A stretch of 64,000 nucleotides of DNA. Origin: Phymorhynchus buccinoides (taxonomy: Eukaryota; Mollusca; Gastropoda; Neogastropoda; Raphitomidae). The notes under the pieces are model-generated. The model made no database searches. It saw only the letters and a list, made by a program, of their open reading frames with translations, and was not told the DNA's origin. Made by a program: the position numbers and the translations under genes. This document shows, piece by piece, positions 30,291 through 43,800 of the stretch. The first letter of the stretch is position 1, and each line of letters begins with the position of its first letter. The stretch covers positions 26,790,514 to 26,854,513 of the forward strand of contig CM065687.1 of assembly GCA_017654935.2 (NCBI GenBank), read 5' to 3'.

Positions 30291-33200
30291 GTAAGTTTTT
30301 GCCTGTGATTTTAACTTCTACAACAAGATTAAAACATTGTTATTTTGTATTGAAAAAAATTATGCGCTGGAATTCGTCTGTGTGCGCATTTCTAAACCTT
30401 CGTAAATGATTTGATTTTGGAGGTTTCATGTTGCTTGATCTGACCTGACCTGATCTGACCTTATGTTAGGCCGAAAGTGCCCCGCTTTCTTCATCTTCTC
30501 TAGCGAGTCTAGGCTAGTACCAAAGACTGTACAGAAATGAAAATTTTGGTATGTGGTTGACCAGTGGTCAGTGTCACTGACCAGTGGTCACTTTGGCCTA
30601 TTTTCACTGTTTGACTGCAAATTAGTGTATGTAGTTCAAATGAACAAAGTTTGATGTGGTTGACCAGTGGTCAGTGACGGTGTGACATTGACCAATGGTC
30701 AACCACATTAAAAAAAGGCCAAAGTGACCACTGGTCGGTGACACTGACCACTGGTCAACGACATCAAAATTTGTTAATTTGAACTCCTAATACACTAATT
30801 TGCAGTCAAACAGTGAAAATAGGCCAAAGTGACCACTGGTCAGTGACACTGACCACTGGTCAACAACATCAAAATTTGTTCATTTGAACTCCTAATACAC
30901 TAATTTGCAGTCAAACAGTGAAAATAGGTCAAAGTGACCACTGGTCAGTGATATTGACCACTGGTCAACCACATCAACAATTGTTCATTTGAACTCCTAA
31001 TACACTAATTTGCAGTCAAACAGTGAAAATAGGCCAAAGTGACCACTGGTCAGTGACACTGACCACTGGTCAACCACATCAACAATTGCTCATATGATCT
31101 CCTAATACACTAAATAGCATTCAAACGGTAAAATTAGGCCAAAGTGACCAGTGTCAGTGGTCAGCTTGTTATTCATTTTATTTTAATGAGAACTTGTCAA
31201 GAATGAGTTTTTATAACTCCAATTTTCATTTGGACAAAACGGCGATTCAAAATCGGGCGCCGTTTTGTCCAAACCACCGTTTTGTCTATAAACAAAACGG
31301 CGGATCGTTTTGTCCAAATCATAATAGAAAATTTGGACAAAACGGCAGTTCAAATTCCGCCGTTTTGTCTATAACGGCGGTTAACACGTACCCCTTCACC
31401 TTTCTTGTACTGAACTATTACCATTTACTGTCCACCCATGCAGCTTTTCATTAATCGTTTGCTTTTGTTTATGTGGATTTTTGTCCACATATTCAGTTAC
31501 TTGTATTCATCTTCTTAAAGAAATGGATTGCCTTTTCCTCTCTGCCATTGCTGCTGAAAATAAAGGGATGGACAGTCTCTCTACCACCAACACAAAAGTA
31601 CAGGCACTCAAATTTTTTCTTCTGCTCAACATTTATTTGGCACAGAGTACTGAAGGAAAGTATGAAATAAAAGAAAAAAAATTACTCAATTAGTCTTGCA
31701 ATCAAGTGCCTGTACTGTTTAGACTGTGACGCAACTGGTATGAGGTAAACTTTCCCTTTTTTGGAACGACTTCAATTTTCTGGGAACATCCTTTCAGTTC
31801 AGGTTCAACTCACTTTTAAAGACACACTGACCCAACACGATTAAGTTCCTTGGTTTTTTCTGGGTAGCTGTGACCCACATACAAATTCCCCCAACTTCAA
31901 ATTGAGGCTGCTCTTTAAAATGTTTCCTTTTCAATTTGGGGGCATTTGCATGCGAGTCAAACCTGGTCAAAACAAGATTTTTTACCAGCTATAAGAGGGA
32001 AAACACGTGAAACCCGTGATTTTGACACGTGATCTGGTGGGTCTTTAAGAAAATGTTGTCAATGTCAATGGTAATTCGCTTATAAGAAAATAGAACTCGC
32101 TTATAAGAAAATGAACTGCAAACCAACTCTCTTGTATGACATGATTTTCTTATATCCAAGTTTCCATTGCGGATGGGAGAAGAAATTTGCTTGCTTATAA
32201 CCGAGTTTTCTTATCAGCAAGTTTTTTATATTCAAGTTTTTATAATAGATAAGAAAGAAGAAGTTTGTCCAGGAACATTTTTTTGCTTGATTATAAGCGA
32301 GTTTCTTATTTAAGCGGATTCGGCTGTAAGTTGAAAAACTTAGACCCTACCTTCCGTTATTTCTAGATAGCAGAGCTTCTGTTTCTGTTTCTGTGGGTTA
32401 GTGGAAAGGGCCACTTATTGTTTTCAGACTTTATGGGTCATATGACTCCTGACAGCAGAAAATAGTTGTAGTAGTAGTAGTAGTAGTAAAGGGACACAAA
32501 CATTATTTTAATTAGGTTGCATTTGCATGCGGAAAAAAACCAACCAAGCCAACAACTATGATTGCAATTTCAATCATAATCATAAACCATTTCACTAAAA
32601 TTTTCATTTTTGTCAAGTAGATTTTTGAAGGTTTTAGTAGATGGTGCATTTTTTAGTTCAGATGGCAGTGAGTTCCAGGAGTTAGCAACTCTGTTGCTGA
32701 AACAATGCTTATGTTTGTTAATGTTATACCGTTGAATTTGTAGTTTCCCCTCTAGGTTTCTAGTTGTGTTAGACAAGGATGGTGAGAAAAGAGACTCAAA
32801 ACTGATATCATCTAAGTTGTGAAATAATTAGTACATTTGAATGAGGTCACCTCTTATCCGCCTTCCCTTTTAGTGAATGTAAGTTTAACAATTTTAATCT
32901 ATCACAGTACGTTGGATCTTTACAACTTTTTACCTTTGAAATGAGGGGTCATTTTTTTTTTTTAAATGACGGCCAGTAATGTTGTTGCCAAAACTTTAAG
33001 CCTACATTTCAAAACGGTGAACTACGCATGTAGCCATATGTTTGTGTGCGTGAATGTGCATGGGAGTGTGTGTATGAACAGAACAGAACTGGTAGTATTT
33101 GGTTAAGAGAGAGAAAAAAAGACAGACACATATACAGTAACAGACAGAAGGAAAATTTGGATATGTATAAGCTTAGCGCACGTTCATCACGTTACTGAGT

Positions 33201-36200
33201 AGATGCGGAAACCCAATGCGGAAACCCGTAAATAATTAAAAGAAAGAAGGAAAATATTTTACTTATTTACGGATTACTTATGGGGTTTCCGTGTGTAATG
33301 TGTAGTGCGCTCAGCCCATGAGTTTACAGTCACACTGATGTAGAATTTGTAGATATAAGAAAACAAAGTCCATGCAAGTTTTACAAAACCCTTTTTTTGG
33401 ATGACTGAATGACGTATAATGGTATGACATATCTGTAGCCTCTCTTAATAATTGGCATGCACCAGACAGGCACATCACAAGGTGTAAGCATGCCTCATTT
33501 TGAAAAAGTATGCATGAATGGTGTGGGCGCGCCAACAATCTGAAGCTCTGAGAATGTCCTATCGATAATCATCGGGACCCCTCCTCTCTCTCTCTCTTTC
33601 TCTCGCAGCTAGAGATTTCTATTGACAGCATCAATAGACATTCTGTAAGAGAGAGAGGAGGGGGCCTGATTTTTTTAAAAATATGATCTTGATGGTTATT
33701 GCCATCCTAGGTTAAGGTTAAAGACCCCGTGACGCGCCACGGTTACGTCCCTTGGTTTTTTCTGGGTCGCTGTAACCCGCATTCGAATTTCCCCATATTC
33801 AAATTGAGGCTGCTCTTTAAACTGACTTGTGGCTTTCAATTTGGGGTACTTTATATGGGAGTCTGACTTGGTCAAAACAAGATTTCTTTCCAGTTATAAG
33901 AGGGAAAACACGTGAATCCCGTGATTTGGACACGTGATCTGGTGGCTCTTTAAGGTTCAATTTCTTCGTTCAAGGTATGTAAGTTGCAAGTGCTGTGTTT
34001 AGGCCCAGGCAAAATCTCTCTCTCTCTCTCTCTATCTCTTTGTCTCTCTCTCTCTCTTTGAAGAATAGCCATCGCCTAAAATCTTTATCCTTGTTAAATA
34101 CAGTTGTTCTGGGTTCTTTCTCTCTCTCCCTCTCTCTCTCTTGATCAAGGACAGATTGTAAGAATCAAGGACAGATTGGAAGAATAGGCATCGCCTAAAA
34201 TCTTTATCCTTGTTTAAAATTAATACAGTTTTTCAGTGTTCAGTGTTCTCTGAGGCATCCTATAATTTATACTGTACATAATGTTGCCTATTTATTGTCA
34301 GTGCCATCAAATAACACTTAAGCAGACAGCTTCACTCAGCAAGTGGTATATGGAGTGAGTGAGAGTGAGAGAAAGAGACTTATATATATATGTTTGTACT
34401 TGTCTGACTGTTACACTTGTTACAGGTTACAAGCTAGAGGCATGGCAACCTTGAAAGACAGTGAGTTGTCAATAATACATTTAAAATGTTTTTTCATCAT
34501 TGCCATTTATAGAGCTTTTTTTCTGTTCAAAATCATGTTTTAATTACAGTACCACAAAATTTGAGTGATGGTGGGGATGATCTTTTAGATCTTGTGATTC
34601 TTTGTACACAATCTGGCTAGATGGTGCACATTGCTTTGATTTGTATATTGGGGCATATCCAGATAGAAAATCGCCATTTCTATATATATATATATTAACG
34701 TATATATATATTATATATATACCGGTAAATAATTCCATAATTGCATGATCATTTACAATGTTTTCCTTTTTTTATGTTTAGAACATGCATAGTCTTTAAA
34801 CAAACTCAGTTTTCTCTTTCCAGGGGTTTGGCGTGGGTCAGTGCTTTCTAGTTTGTTTTTGTGTGTGTGTTTTGTCTCATGTGTATGTTTATTTTGTTTT
34901 GTTTTTGACTCCATTTTTTATTTGGGCTGTTATTGTTTTCTGTCTTGTATCATGATCATCATGTTTCTATATTATTTAAACTGGGAGTGTACATTTTGAA
35001 ACTTGCATTCTGTGTTAATTTAGAGTTAGTGGACACGGTTGTGCAAGAGACAAGAAGGTGAAAAGGTTATTTTTAGGGGGAAAAATCAAGATATGGGAAG
35101 TGTGTGTGTGTGTGTGTGTGTGCATGCAAATGCTTTGCAATGTATTATGTACATCTGTGAACATTTCTTAGTGTTAAGTGTCTGAAGTCAGTCTCCAAGT
35201 CCAACATTCAGAAAATCAACATAATTTTTGTTTGTTTGTACTCACTCTCATCTCTCTTTAGTTCGCCTGCGTCTGAAGTCGGTGACCAACATTCAGAAAA
35301 TCACCAAGTCCATGAAGATGGTGTCTGCAGCTAAATACGCCAGGGCTGAGCGGGAATTGAAATCTGCACGCCCCTATGGGGTGGGTGCCAAAGGTAAGCC
35401 TTGTCTGGCCATGGTTGAGCTTTATCAGCAAGTAGCAGTAGTAACTGTAGGAGTAGTACTTCACCTCGCCAAGCCTCCCTCTTCCAGAGTCTTCAGGCAA
35501 GTACGCAGACTGGCTTCTCTGGACATCGAGGCCTTCAAGAACAACCTTCTGGCTGACCTGCCCCTACAACCATCCGCTGAGCAGCTCTACAGGGTCTTAC
35601 GAGCCGTGCTGGATCTACACGCCCCCGTGACACGCCGCTTGGTGTCGGACCGTCCTCCTTCTCCCTGGTACAACGCAGTGGGACCTGAGCTCCAGGACGC
35701 AAAGAGGGAGAGGAGGAGAGCTGAGGAGCAGTGGCGTGTCACCCACCTGACGGTTCATCGGGAGGTGTTCCAGGCTGCAAGGAATCATGTCACGTATCTT
35801 GTAGACAGTGCTAAGTCCGCCTTTTATTCTTCGAAAATCCTTGCATGTACCACAGTCAAACAGCTATTCGCTGTTACAAACAACATACTAGGTAAAGTGA
35901 ACAGTTCCCCACTCCCATTGAAGTTTAATGTAGAAGAACTCCCCCAGAAATTCTCAGATTATTTCAGAACAAAAATAGCATTAATTCCATTTCCGCATCT
36001 TCACCAATTTCTGAAAAGATGTACTGTGGTCCTGTTCTTCAGCAGTTTAACCATGTAACTGAACAATTTATCAAAGAACTGTGTTTGAGCACTCCCCCCA
36101 AAACCTGTGAACTTGACCCCATCCCCTCCCCACTGCTCTGTGAATGTATTGATGTTTTGTTACCATATATTACCCATGTTGTTAATGACTCCCTGTTGTC

Positions 36201-37798
36201 TGGCTGCTTCCCCTCCTGTTTCAAACCTGCCATTGTCCGACCTCTGATCAAGAAACCCTCCTTAGATCAAGACAATCTGAAAAATTACAGACCTGTGTCT
36301 AATCTTTCTTTCCTCTCAAAACTCACAGAAAAAGTTGTCCTCTTTCAACTTCTGTCCCATCTTGAAGAAAACCATCTCCTCAACCCCCATCAGTCCGCAT
36401 ACAGAAAGTGTCACAGCACTGAAACAGCCCTCCTTAAGATTTTAAATGACATCCTCCTTGCTTTTGATGACAACAAAGTATCTCTTTTGGCTTTATTAGA
36501 CCTCAGTTCTGCTTTTGACACAATAGACCACTCCATCCTCCTTCACAGACTCCATGACTCTTTTGGCATTCGGGGTCCTGCTCTTTCCTGGTTTGAGTCC
36601 TACCTGAAACATCGCATACAGACTGTCTGTGTGAATGGCAGATACTCAGGGCCTTCCGACCTCTCCTTTGGTGTTCCCCAGGGCTCTGTCTTGGGGCCCA
36701 TTCTTTTTGTACTGTATGCTGCTCCTGTTTCTGATGTCGTTAGTAAGCATGCATTGTCCCACGAGAGTTTTGCTGATGATACTCAGATCAATCAGTCAGC
36801 CTCTCTTGCCGAAGTTGATGGGCTAGTATCAAGGACACAGAACTGTATAGCAGATATCAAAACATGGATGACTGTTAATAAACTGCAGTTGAACGAAGAC
36901 AAGACTGAACTTATGTTAGCCTGTCCAAAGAGATTACTTGGCCATCCATCTCTTCCAGATTCTGTTACAATCAACAACACTCCTGTCTCTCTGTCCCCCT
37001 CTGTTCGCAGTCTCGGAGTCACGTTAGATCAGACCCTCTCTCTCCAACAACATGTCTCAAATGTTTGTCGATCTGCATACCTTCAGCTCCGCAAAATAAG
37101 TTCTGTTCGCCACTATCTATCTACTGACGCCACGAAAACTTTGGTCTGTGCTTTTGTTTTGTCTAAAATCGATTACTGCAACTCTCTCCTTGCTGGCCTC
37201 CCAAAGTATCTTCTCAGTCGCCTCCAAAGAATTCAAAACAATGCTGCCCGATTAGTCCTTAAGTCTTCTAAGTATGAACATGTCACGCCACTTCTGCACT
37301 CTCTGCACTGGTTAAAAATCTCTGATAGGATTGACTATAAACTCTCCACTCTTTCCTTCACTGTCATCTCTGGTTCTGCCCCTGATTACCTGTCTGACCT
37401 ACTTCATCTCTACACACCTTCTCGTGTCCTCCGCTCTTCCTCTGACACACGCCTCCTGCAACCAGCCACTGTCAAAACCAAAACCTATGGTGAAAGGTCC
37501 TTTTCGTTCCAGGCTCCATCTGTGTGGAACAACTTACCCCTGTCTCTCAGACACTCCGACTCTCTGGACGCGTTCAAGGCCGATCTAAAAACTCATCTCT
37601 TTTCTAAGTTGTAGCTGACATGCATAGGTTGATTGTGCAGTGTGGACATTGAGTGGTGTGTGTGTGTGCGCGTGCGCGTGCGTGTGCGTGTGCGCGTGCG
37701 TATGCGCGTGCGTGTGCGTGCAATGTGTGTGTGTGTGTGTGTATGCAGTGTGTGTGTTGATTGTGCCGTATGGAAATTGAGTGGTGTGTGTGTGTGTT

Positions 37799-37838
<40 letters not shown>

Positions 37839-40800
37839 CGTGCGTGCGTGCGTGAGTGTGTATGTGTGTGTGCATGCAGCGTGTATGTGTGTGTGTGACG
37901 CCCCCCCCCCCCCCCCCCCCCCCGCCCCGTCACCCCCCTTCCCACCCTCTCCACTTCATCGTTTTTCTTTGTGTGTGTGTGTGTGTGTGTGTGAATGTGT
38001 GTGAATGTGTGTTTGTGAATGTTTATAGTTTTATTTCTTTGTAAAGCGCCATGAATAGAATTTTCTAGATATGTGCGCTATATAAGTGCCAATTATTATT
38101 ATACTAGAACTAGAAGTAGCAATGGTGATAGTAGCGGTAATTGGAAGTGGTCATTGAGGCTCCACTCTCTTTCTCTTCTCTCTTTTGCCTTTAGGTCTGT
38201 TTCTGCTGTATACCATTTATGTCATACGTGTGTGTTCGCTTTGTATTGCATTTTCGTTTGAATGCGTTATGAATGCTAACGTGTGTGTGCCTTTTGATTT
38301 GATTTCTATCAAGATTCAGCGCCATATAAATACTGTATGTTGTTGTTGTTGTAGTGGTGGTAACTGTAGCAGTGGTAGTACTAGTATTTATCTGGCTCTA
38401 CTTAGATAGATACATGTCTGCTGTGTGTCTTTGTAAAGCACTTAGAGCCCAATCTTTGGCATATTTAAGTGCTTGTAACAAAGCATAACATAACACATAA
38501 GTTACTAAAGGCAATGCGACAAATTACACAATACTATAAAACACAAGACAATATACCATATTTCAGTGACATTTTCACGGGCTGTAAGGTGCATCATGTT
38601 AAAAATCACACACCCAAAATGTTACACAAAATTCTGATTTTGATATAATAGTTTTGTACTATATTATTAGTCATATTATATGTTAAGCTCTGCATAGTCA
38701 TGCGGGGATTGTCTTTAGCCACGACAAGCTCCTAGCATAACATCGTCAGTATCTTCGGAGTGTTGTTGCCCACATGGCGGGGTAATCAAAAACGGTCACA
38801 CACGCAATGTTCTCATCCCTAGCTGGTGCATTTGTACCATAGTGTTCAAGTGCTTCGGCTGTTGGAATGGAGTCTTTAACCCCTTGACTGCCACCAATGT
38901 ATTACGTACTGACCTGATGACATCACTGATGATGTCATCATATGAAGAGGAATAACCCTGATATGCTGGCTCTTGCTCTAACACAATCAAGAGATTAATA
39001 TCCCCAGACCATTTTGCCAGATTGGCTCTATCAATTGTCTTTTTCATGTCATGAGTTGGCCAATGATTTTTTCTTTAATTTTCTCTGGCAGTCAAGGGGT
39101 TAAGCTAGGGTATGACAGCAATTAAATTATTCATATTCTAAGGCCGGGTTCACATTAGACGCGTAAGTTCCGTACGGAAAACCCTAAATAAGTGGAAGAA
39201 AGAAGGATAACAGTTTACGCATATAGGGGAAATTCGGACACGTGCACAAATCTTTTCCCTTCTTTGTTTCACTTATTTATGGATTGTGCACAGGTTTCCG
39301 CATGGAATATCCGCTTATGTGTGTACACGGCCTAAGGCTCAGATGTCTCAGTCTGCAACAAAATATGGTAATTTAACATGACATGAAACAGCACAACATC
39401 AAATCACAGTATTCTTTAGCCTTCTTCATCATTTTTGTGATATCACAGTATTCTTTAGCCTTCTTCATCATTTTTGCGATATCACAGTATTCTTTATCAC
39501 AGTATTCTTTAGCCTTCTTCATCATTTTTGCGATATCACAGTATTCTTTAGCCGCCTTCATCATTTTTGTGATATCACAGTATTCATTAGCCTTCATCAT
39601 TTTTGCGATATCACAGTATTCTTTAGCCTTCTTCATCATTTTTGCGATATCACAGTATTCTTTAGCCGCCTTCATCATTTTTGTGATATCACAGTATTCA
39701 TTAGCCTTCATCATTTTTGCGATATCACAGTATTCTTTAGCCTTCATCATTTTTGTGATATCACAGTATTCATTAGCCTTCATCATTTTTGCGATATCAC
39801 AGTATTCTTTAGCCTTCTTCATCATTTTTGCGATATCACAGTATTCATTAGCCTTCATCATTTTTGTGATATCACAGTATTCTTTAGCCTTCATCATTTT
39901 TGTGATATCACAGTATTCATTAGCCTTCATCATTTTTGCGATATCACAGTATTCTTTAGCCTTCTTCATCATTTTTGTGATATCACAGTATTCATTAGCC
40001 TTCATCATTTTTGCGATATCACAGTATTCATTAGCCTTCATCATTTTTGTGATATCACAGTATTCTTTAGCCTTCTTCATCATTTTTGTGATATCACAGT
40101 ATTCTTTAGCCTTCTTCATCATTTTTGCGATATCACAGTATTCATTAGCCTTCATCATTTTTGTGATATCACAGTATTCTTTAGCCTTCATCATTTTTGT
40201 GATATCACAGTATTCTTTAGCCTTCATCATTTTTGTGATATCACAGTATTCATTAGCCTTCTTCATCATTTTTGTGATATCACAGTATTCTTTAGCCTTC
40301 TTCATCATTTTTGCGATATCACAGTATTCATTAGCCTTCATCATTTTTGTGATATCACAGTATTCTTTAGCCTTCATCATTTTTGTGATATCACAGTATT
40401 CTTTAGCCTTCATCATTTTTGTGATATCACAGTATTCATTAGCCTTCTTCATCATTTTTGTGATATCACAGTATTCATTAGCCTTCATCATTTTTGTGAT
40501 ATCACAGTATTCTTTAGCCTTCATCATTTTTGTGATATCACAGTATTCTTTAGCCTTCATCATTTTTGCGATATCACAGTATTCATTAGCCTTCTTCATC
40601 ATTTTTGTGATATCACAGTATTCTTTAGCCTTCATCATTTTTGTGATATCACAGTATTCATTAGCCTTCATCATTTTTGTGATATCACAGTATTCATTAG
40701 CCTTCTTCATCATTTTTGCGATATCACAGTATTCTTTAGCCTTCTTCATCATTTTTGTGATATCACAGTATTCTTTAGCCTTCATCATTTTTGTATATCA

Positions 40801-43800
40801 CAGTATTCATTAGCCTTCATCATTTTTGCGATATCACAGTATTCTTTAGCCTTCATCATTTTTGTGATATCACAGTATTCATTAGCCTTCATCATTTTTG
40901 TGATATCACAGTATTCATTAGCCTTCATCATTTTTGTGATATCACAGTATTCATTAGCCTTCATCATTTTTGTGATATCACAGTATTCATTAGCCTTCAT
41001 CATTTTTGCGATATCACAGTATTCATTAGCCTTCATCATTTTTGTGATATCACAGTATTCATTAGCCTTCATCATTTTTGTGATATCACAGTATTCTTTA
41101 GCCTTCTTCATCATTTTTGCGATATCACAGTATTCTTTAGCCGCCTTCATCATTTTTGTGATATCACAGTATTCATTAGCCTTCATCATTTTTGCGATAT
41201 CACAGTATTCTTTAGCCTTCATCATTTTTGTGATATCACAGTATTCATTAGCCTTCATCATTTTTGCGATATCACAGTATTCTTTAGCCTTCTTCATCAT
41301 TTTTGCGATATCACAGTATTCATTAGCCTTCATCATTTTTGTGATATCACAGTATTCTTTAGCCTTCATCATTTTTGTGATATCACAGTATTCATTAGCC
41401 TTCATCATTTTTGCGATATCACAGTATTCTTTAGCCTTCTTCATCATTTTTGTGATATCACAGTATTCATTAGCCTTCATCATTTTTGTGATATCACAGT
41501 ATTCATTAGCCTTCATCATTTTTGTGATATCACAGTATTCTTTAGCCTTCTTCATCATTTTTGCGATATCACAGTATTCATTAGCCTTCATCATTTTTGT
41601 GATATCACAGTATTCTTTAGCCTTCTTCATCATTTTTGTGATATCACAGTATTCTTTAGCCTTCTTCATCATTTTTGCCATATCACAGTATTCTTTATCC
41701 TTCATCATTTTTGTGATATCACAGTATTCTTTAGCCTTCATCATTTTTGTGATATCACAGTATTCTTTAGCCTTCTTCATCATTTTTGTGATATCACAGT
41801 ATTCATTAGCCTTCTTCATCATTTTTGCGATATCACAGTATTCTTTAGCCTTCTTCATCATTTTTGTGATATCACAGTATTCATTAGCCTTCATCATTTT
41901 TGCGATGGTGCCTTCTGCCTTTCACCCAGTGAATGATGTCCTTGTCGTTGTCGCCAGCCTTGTTTGAGCACATGGAGTTGGACCAGGACAAGACTCAGCC
42001 CCGTCAGCTGATCATGGTGATGTCTTCCGACCGAGGGCTGTGCGGAGGCATCCATTCCGGCATCTGTCGTGAGCTCCGCGCCATCCTGAGTCACCAGAGT
42101 CCCAGCGTGGACACCAAGCTTATCATTGTTGGGGACAAGGCCAAATCCATTCTGCAAAGGTCAGCTTCAGCTTCCGACAACTTTTTGTAACGACGTTTTT
42201 TTTTACTACTAAATTAAACTCAAACAGTCTTTCACACACAAGGCTTGTTTCCTCAAACATTCATTATTAAATGTGTTTATGTAATGCGTATGCTTTTACT
42301 TAATTTGGAGGGAAAAAAATCTGTTTCTTAGAAAATTCAAGAACATGTGAAAGCCATTCAGCAAAGGTGATTCTCAACTCATGCATTTAAAGCCTATGCA
42401 GTTAGTTTAACCCAATGACTCCCAACCATTCGAACCGGGAATCGATCCCAGTTCCCGAGAGATGGGAATTAACTCCGAACGTCACACCAAATATTTTCAT
42501 TAACAAAATCACCCAGAATAAAGTCTAACTCGCATTTCAGTTCTGAAAGATGCATATTGAATAGCAATGATGATATTATTATTCCAAAGCTAACACACTG
42601 TCATACAACAAACCATGAATGGGAATAAAAAATCCGTAATGGCACTCTGAGCATCGCGCCGAGTCAATACTGCGTCACGTCACGTGGAAAGAAGAAAAAC
42701 AATTTGGGGTCACTTCGAAAAATCCGTTCAAAAAGACTAGTGGGTGCTTTCCCTTGCTGTAAGAACCAAAAACGGACCAGCGAGAGTCAGGAACAGGAAG
42801 AACTAACTTAGTATATTGCACTGTGGGTAGGAAGAAAGTGAAAGTGAACGTACTAGACCTGGCGTTCAGCAGGCGCAATCGGCGCATACGGGCTGCATGA
42901 GTTGACAAAATTCGGTCGAATTCGGCGTCTGTGTCCTAGAGAGGGTTAATATGTCTAAGCTTTTGCTTTTGTTTGTTTGCTTGATTGTAAAACTGTTTAT
43001 ATTGCATATATGTAGATTGCTAGTACGAGTTAGTTTCTCATTTTTCTTGCCAATAAATTCTTAGAAAGTACCATGAGCTAAAGAGTTCTTCTTCATAGTG
43101 TTTAAAATCTCAAATAAGATTAATCTGAAGTTTAATAAATCTGAGGCACAGCAACTGTAAACATGGTCATCCTTAGGGAATAAACTTCCCTGCTTTTTCT
43201 ATTTTTAAGACACAGATGCTAAAAATAATGTTAAAAGTATTTTTAAACATGAACTTAGTTTTTCTATGTTTCTGAATTAGCCAAGGGAGAGGGAGGGGGG
43301 GGGGGGGGGGGGGGGGGACCTGTACTCTACTTAACTGCTTGTGAAAAATCATGTAAGATTGTGAGCTGGGATTTGGCTCTGCTATTACTGTATCTGCTTT
43401 TGGAGGAGAAAAGAAAGAGCTAATTCCTGAAAATATCTTTAACAATTCCACATTATGTTACATCCGAAAGATCCAGTCAAACACGCAATATTTGATCTTC
43501 CACTATCTGGTCGCAGATTGATTTTACTGCTCAAGTCATTGAATTTCTTTAATCATTTCCTAATAATTGTGATACAATGTTCACTGATGTACAGGGGCTA
43601 CAAGGAGCACTTTCTGATGACGTTCAAAGAGTTTGGCAGGAAGCCTCCTGTGTTTGCCGATGCTGCCCTCGTGGCCAATGCCATTCTCGATGCAGACTAC
43701 AAATTTGACATGGCCACTCTCTACTTCAACACTTTCAAGTAAGCATGTTTTGGGCTGCTAAGATCAGTAAAAAAGATCAGTAAAAATGTAAATGATTGTC

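Larger units (their letters stand above)
35463..38102 (+). mobile_element. 5'-truncated CR1/L2-like LINE in ATP5F1C intron 3
   Basis: LINE homology begins around 35463-35490, within 100 bases of the exon 3 donor and on the same strand. It covers the end of the endonuclease, the whole RT, a 3' UTR loaded with GT/GC microsatellites and a poly-C run, and the tail TTTGTAAAGCGCCATGAATA, GCGCTATATAAGTGCC, (ATT)n ending at about 38102. The only clear coding lesion is a frameshift near 36000. The exon 3 frame stays open through the donor into the LINE, so intron retention would give a fusion ORF to 36058. I see no clear target duplication. Confidence 0.87.

Noticed and set aside
35228..36058. A 276-residue gene starting at 35228
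   Set aside because: It runs from intron through ATP5F1C exon 3, across the GTAAGC donor and into a LINE. The spliced gamma subunit model with matching phases explains the conserved part.
37585..38044. ORFs up to 123 residues at the LINE 3' end
   Set aside because: GT/GC and poly-C low complexity in a retrotransposon 3' UTR.
39373..41967. Several 367-476 residue ORFs on both strands as genes
   Set aside because: They are all readings of one 36/39-bp minisatellite. Overlapping open frames on both strands with a repeating 12-13 residue unit follow from unit length. No start context, splice site or domain supports translation.
42409..42949. A piggyBac-like element with TTAACCC ends
   Set aside because: The inverted match beyond TTAACCC is poor and no empty site is available for comparison.
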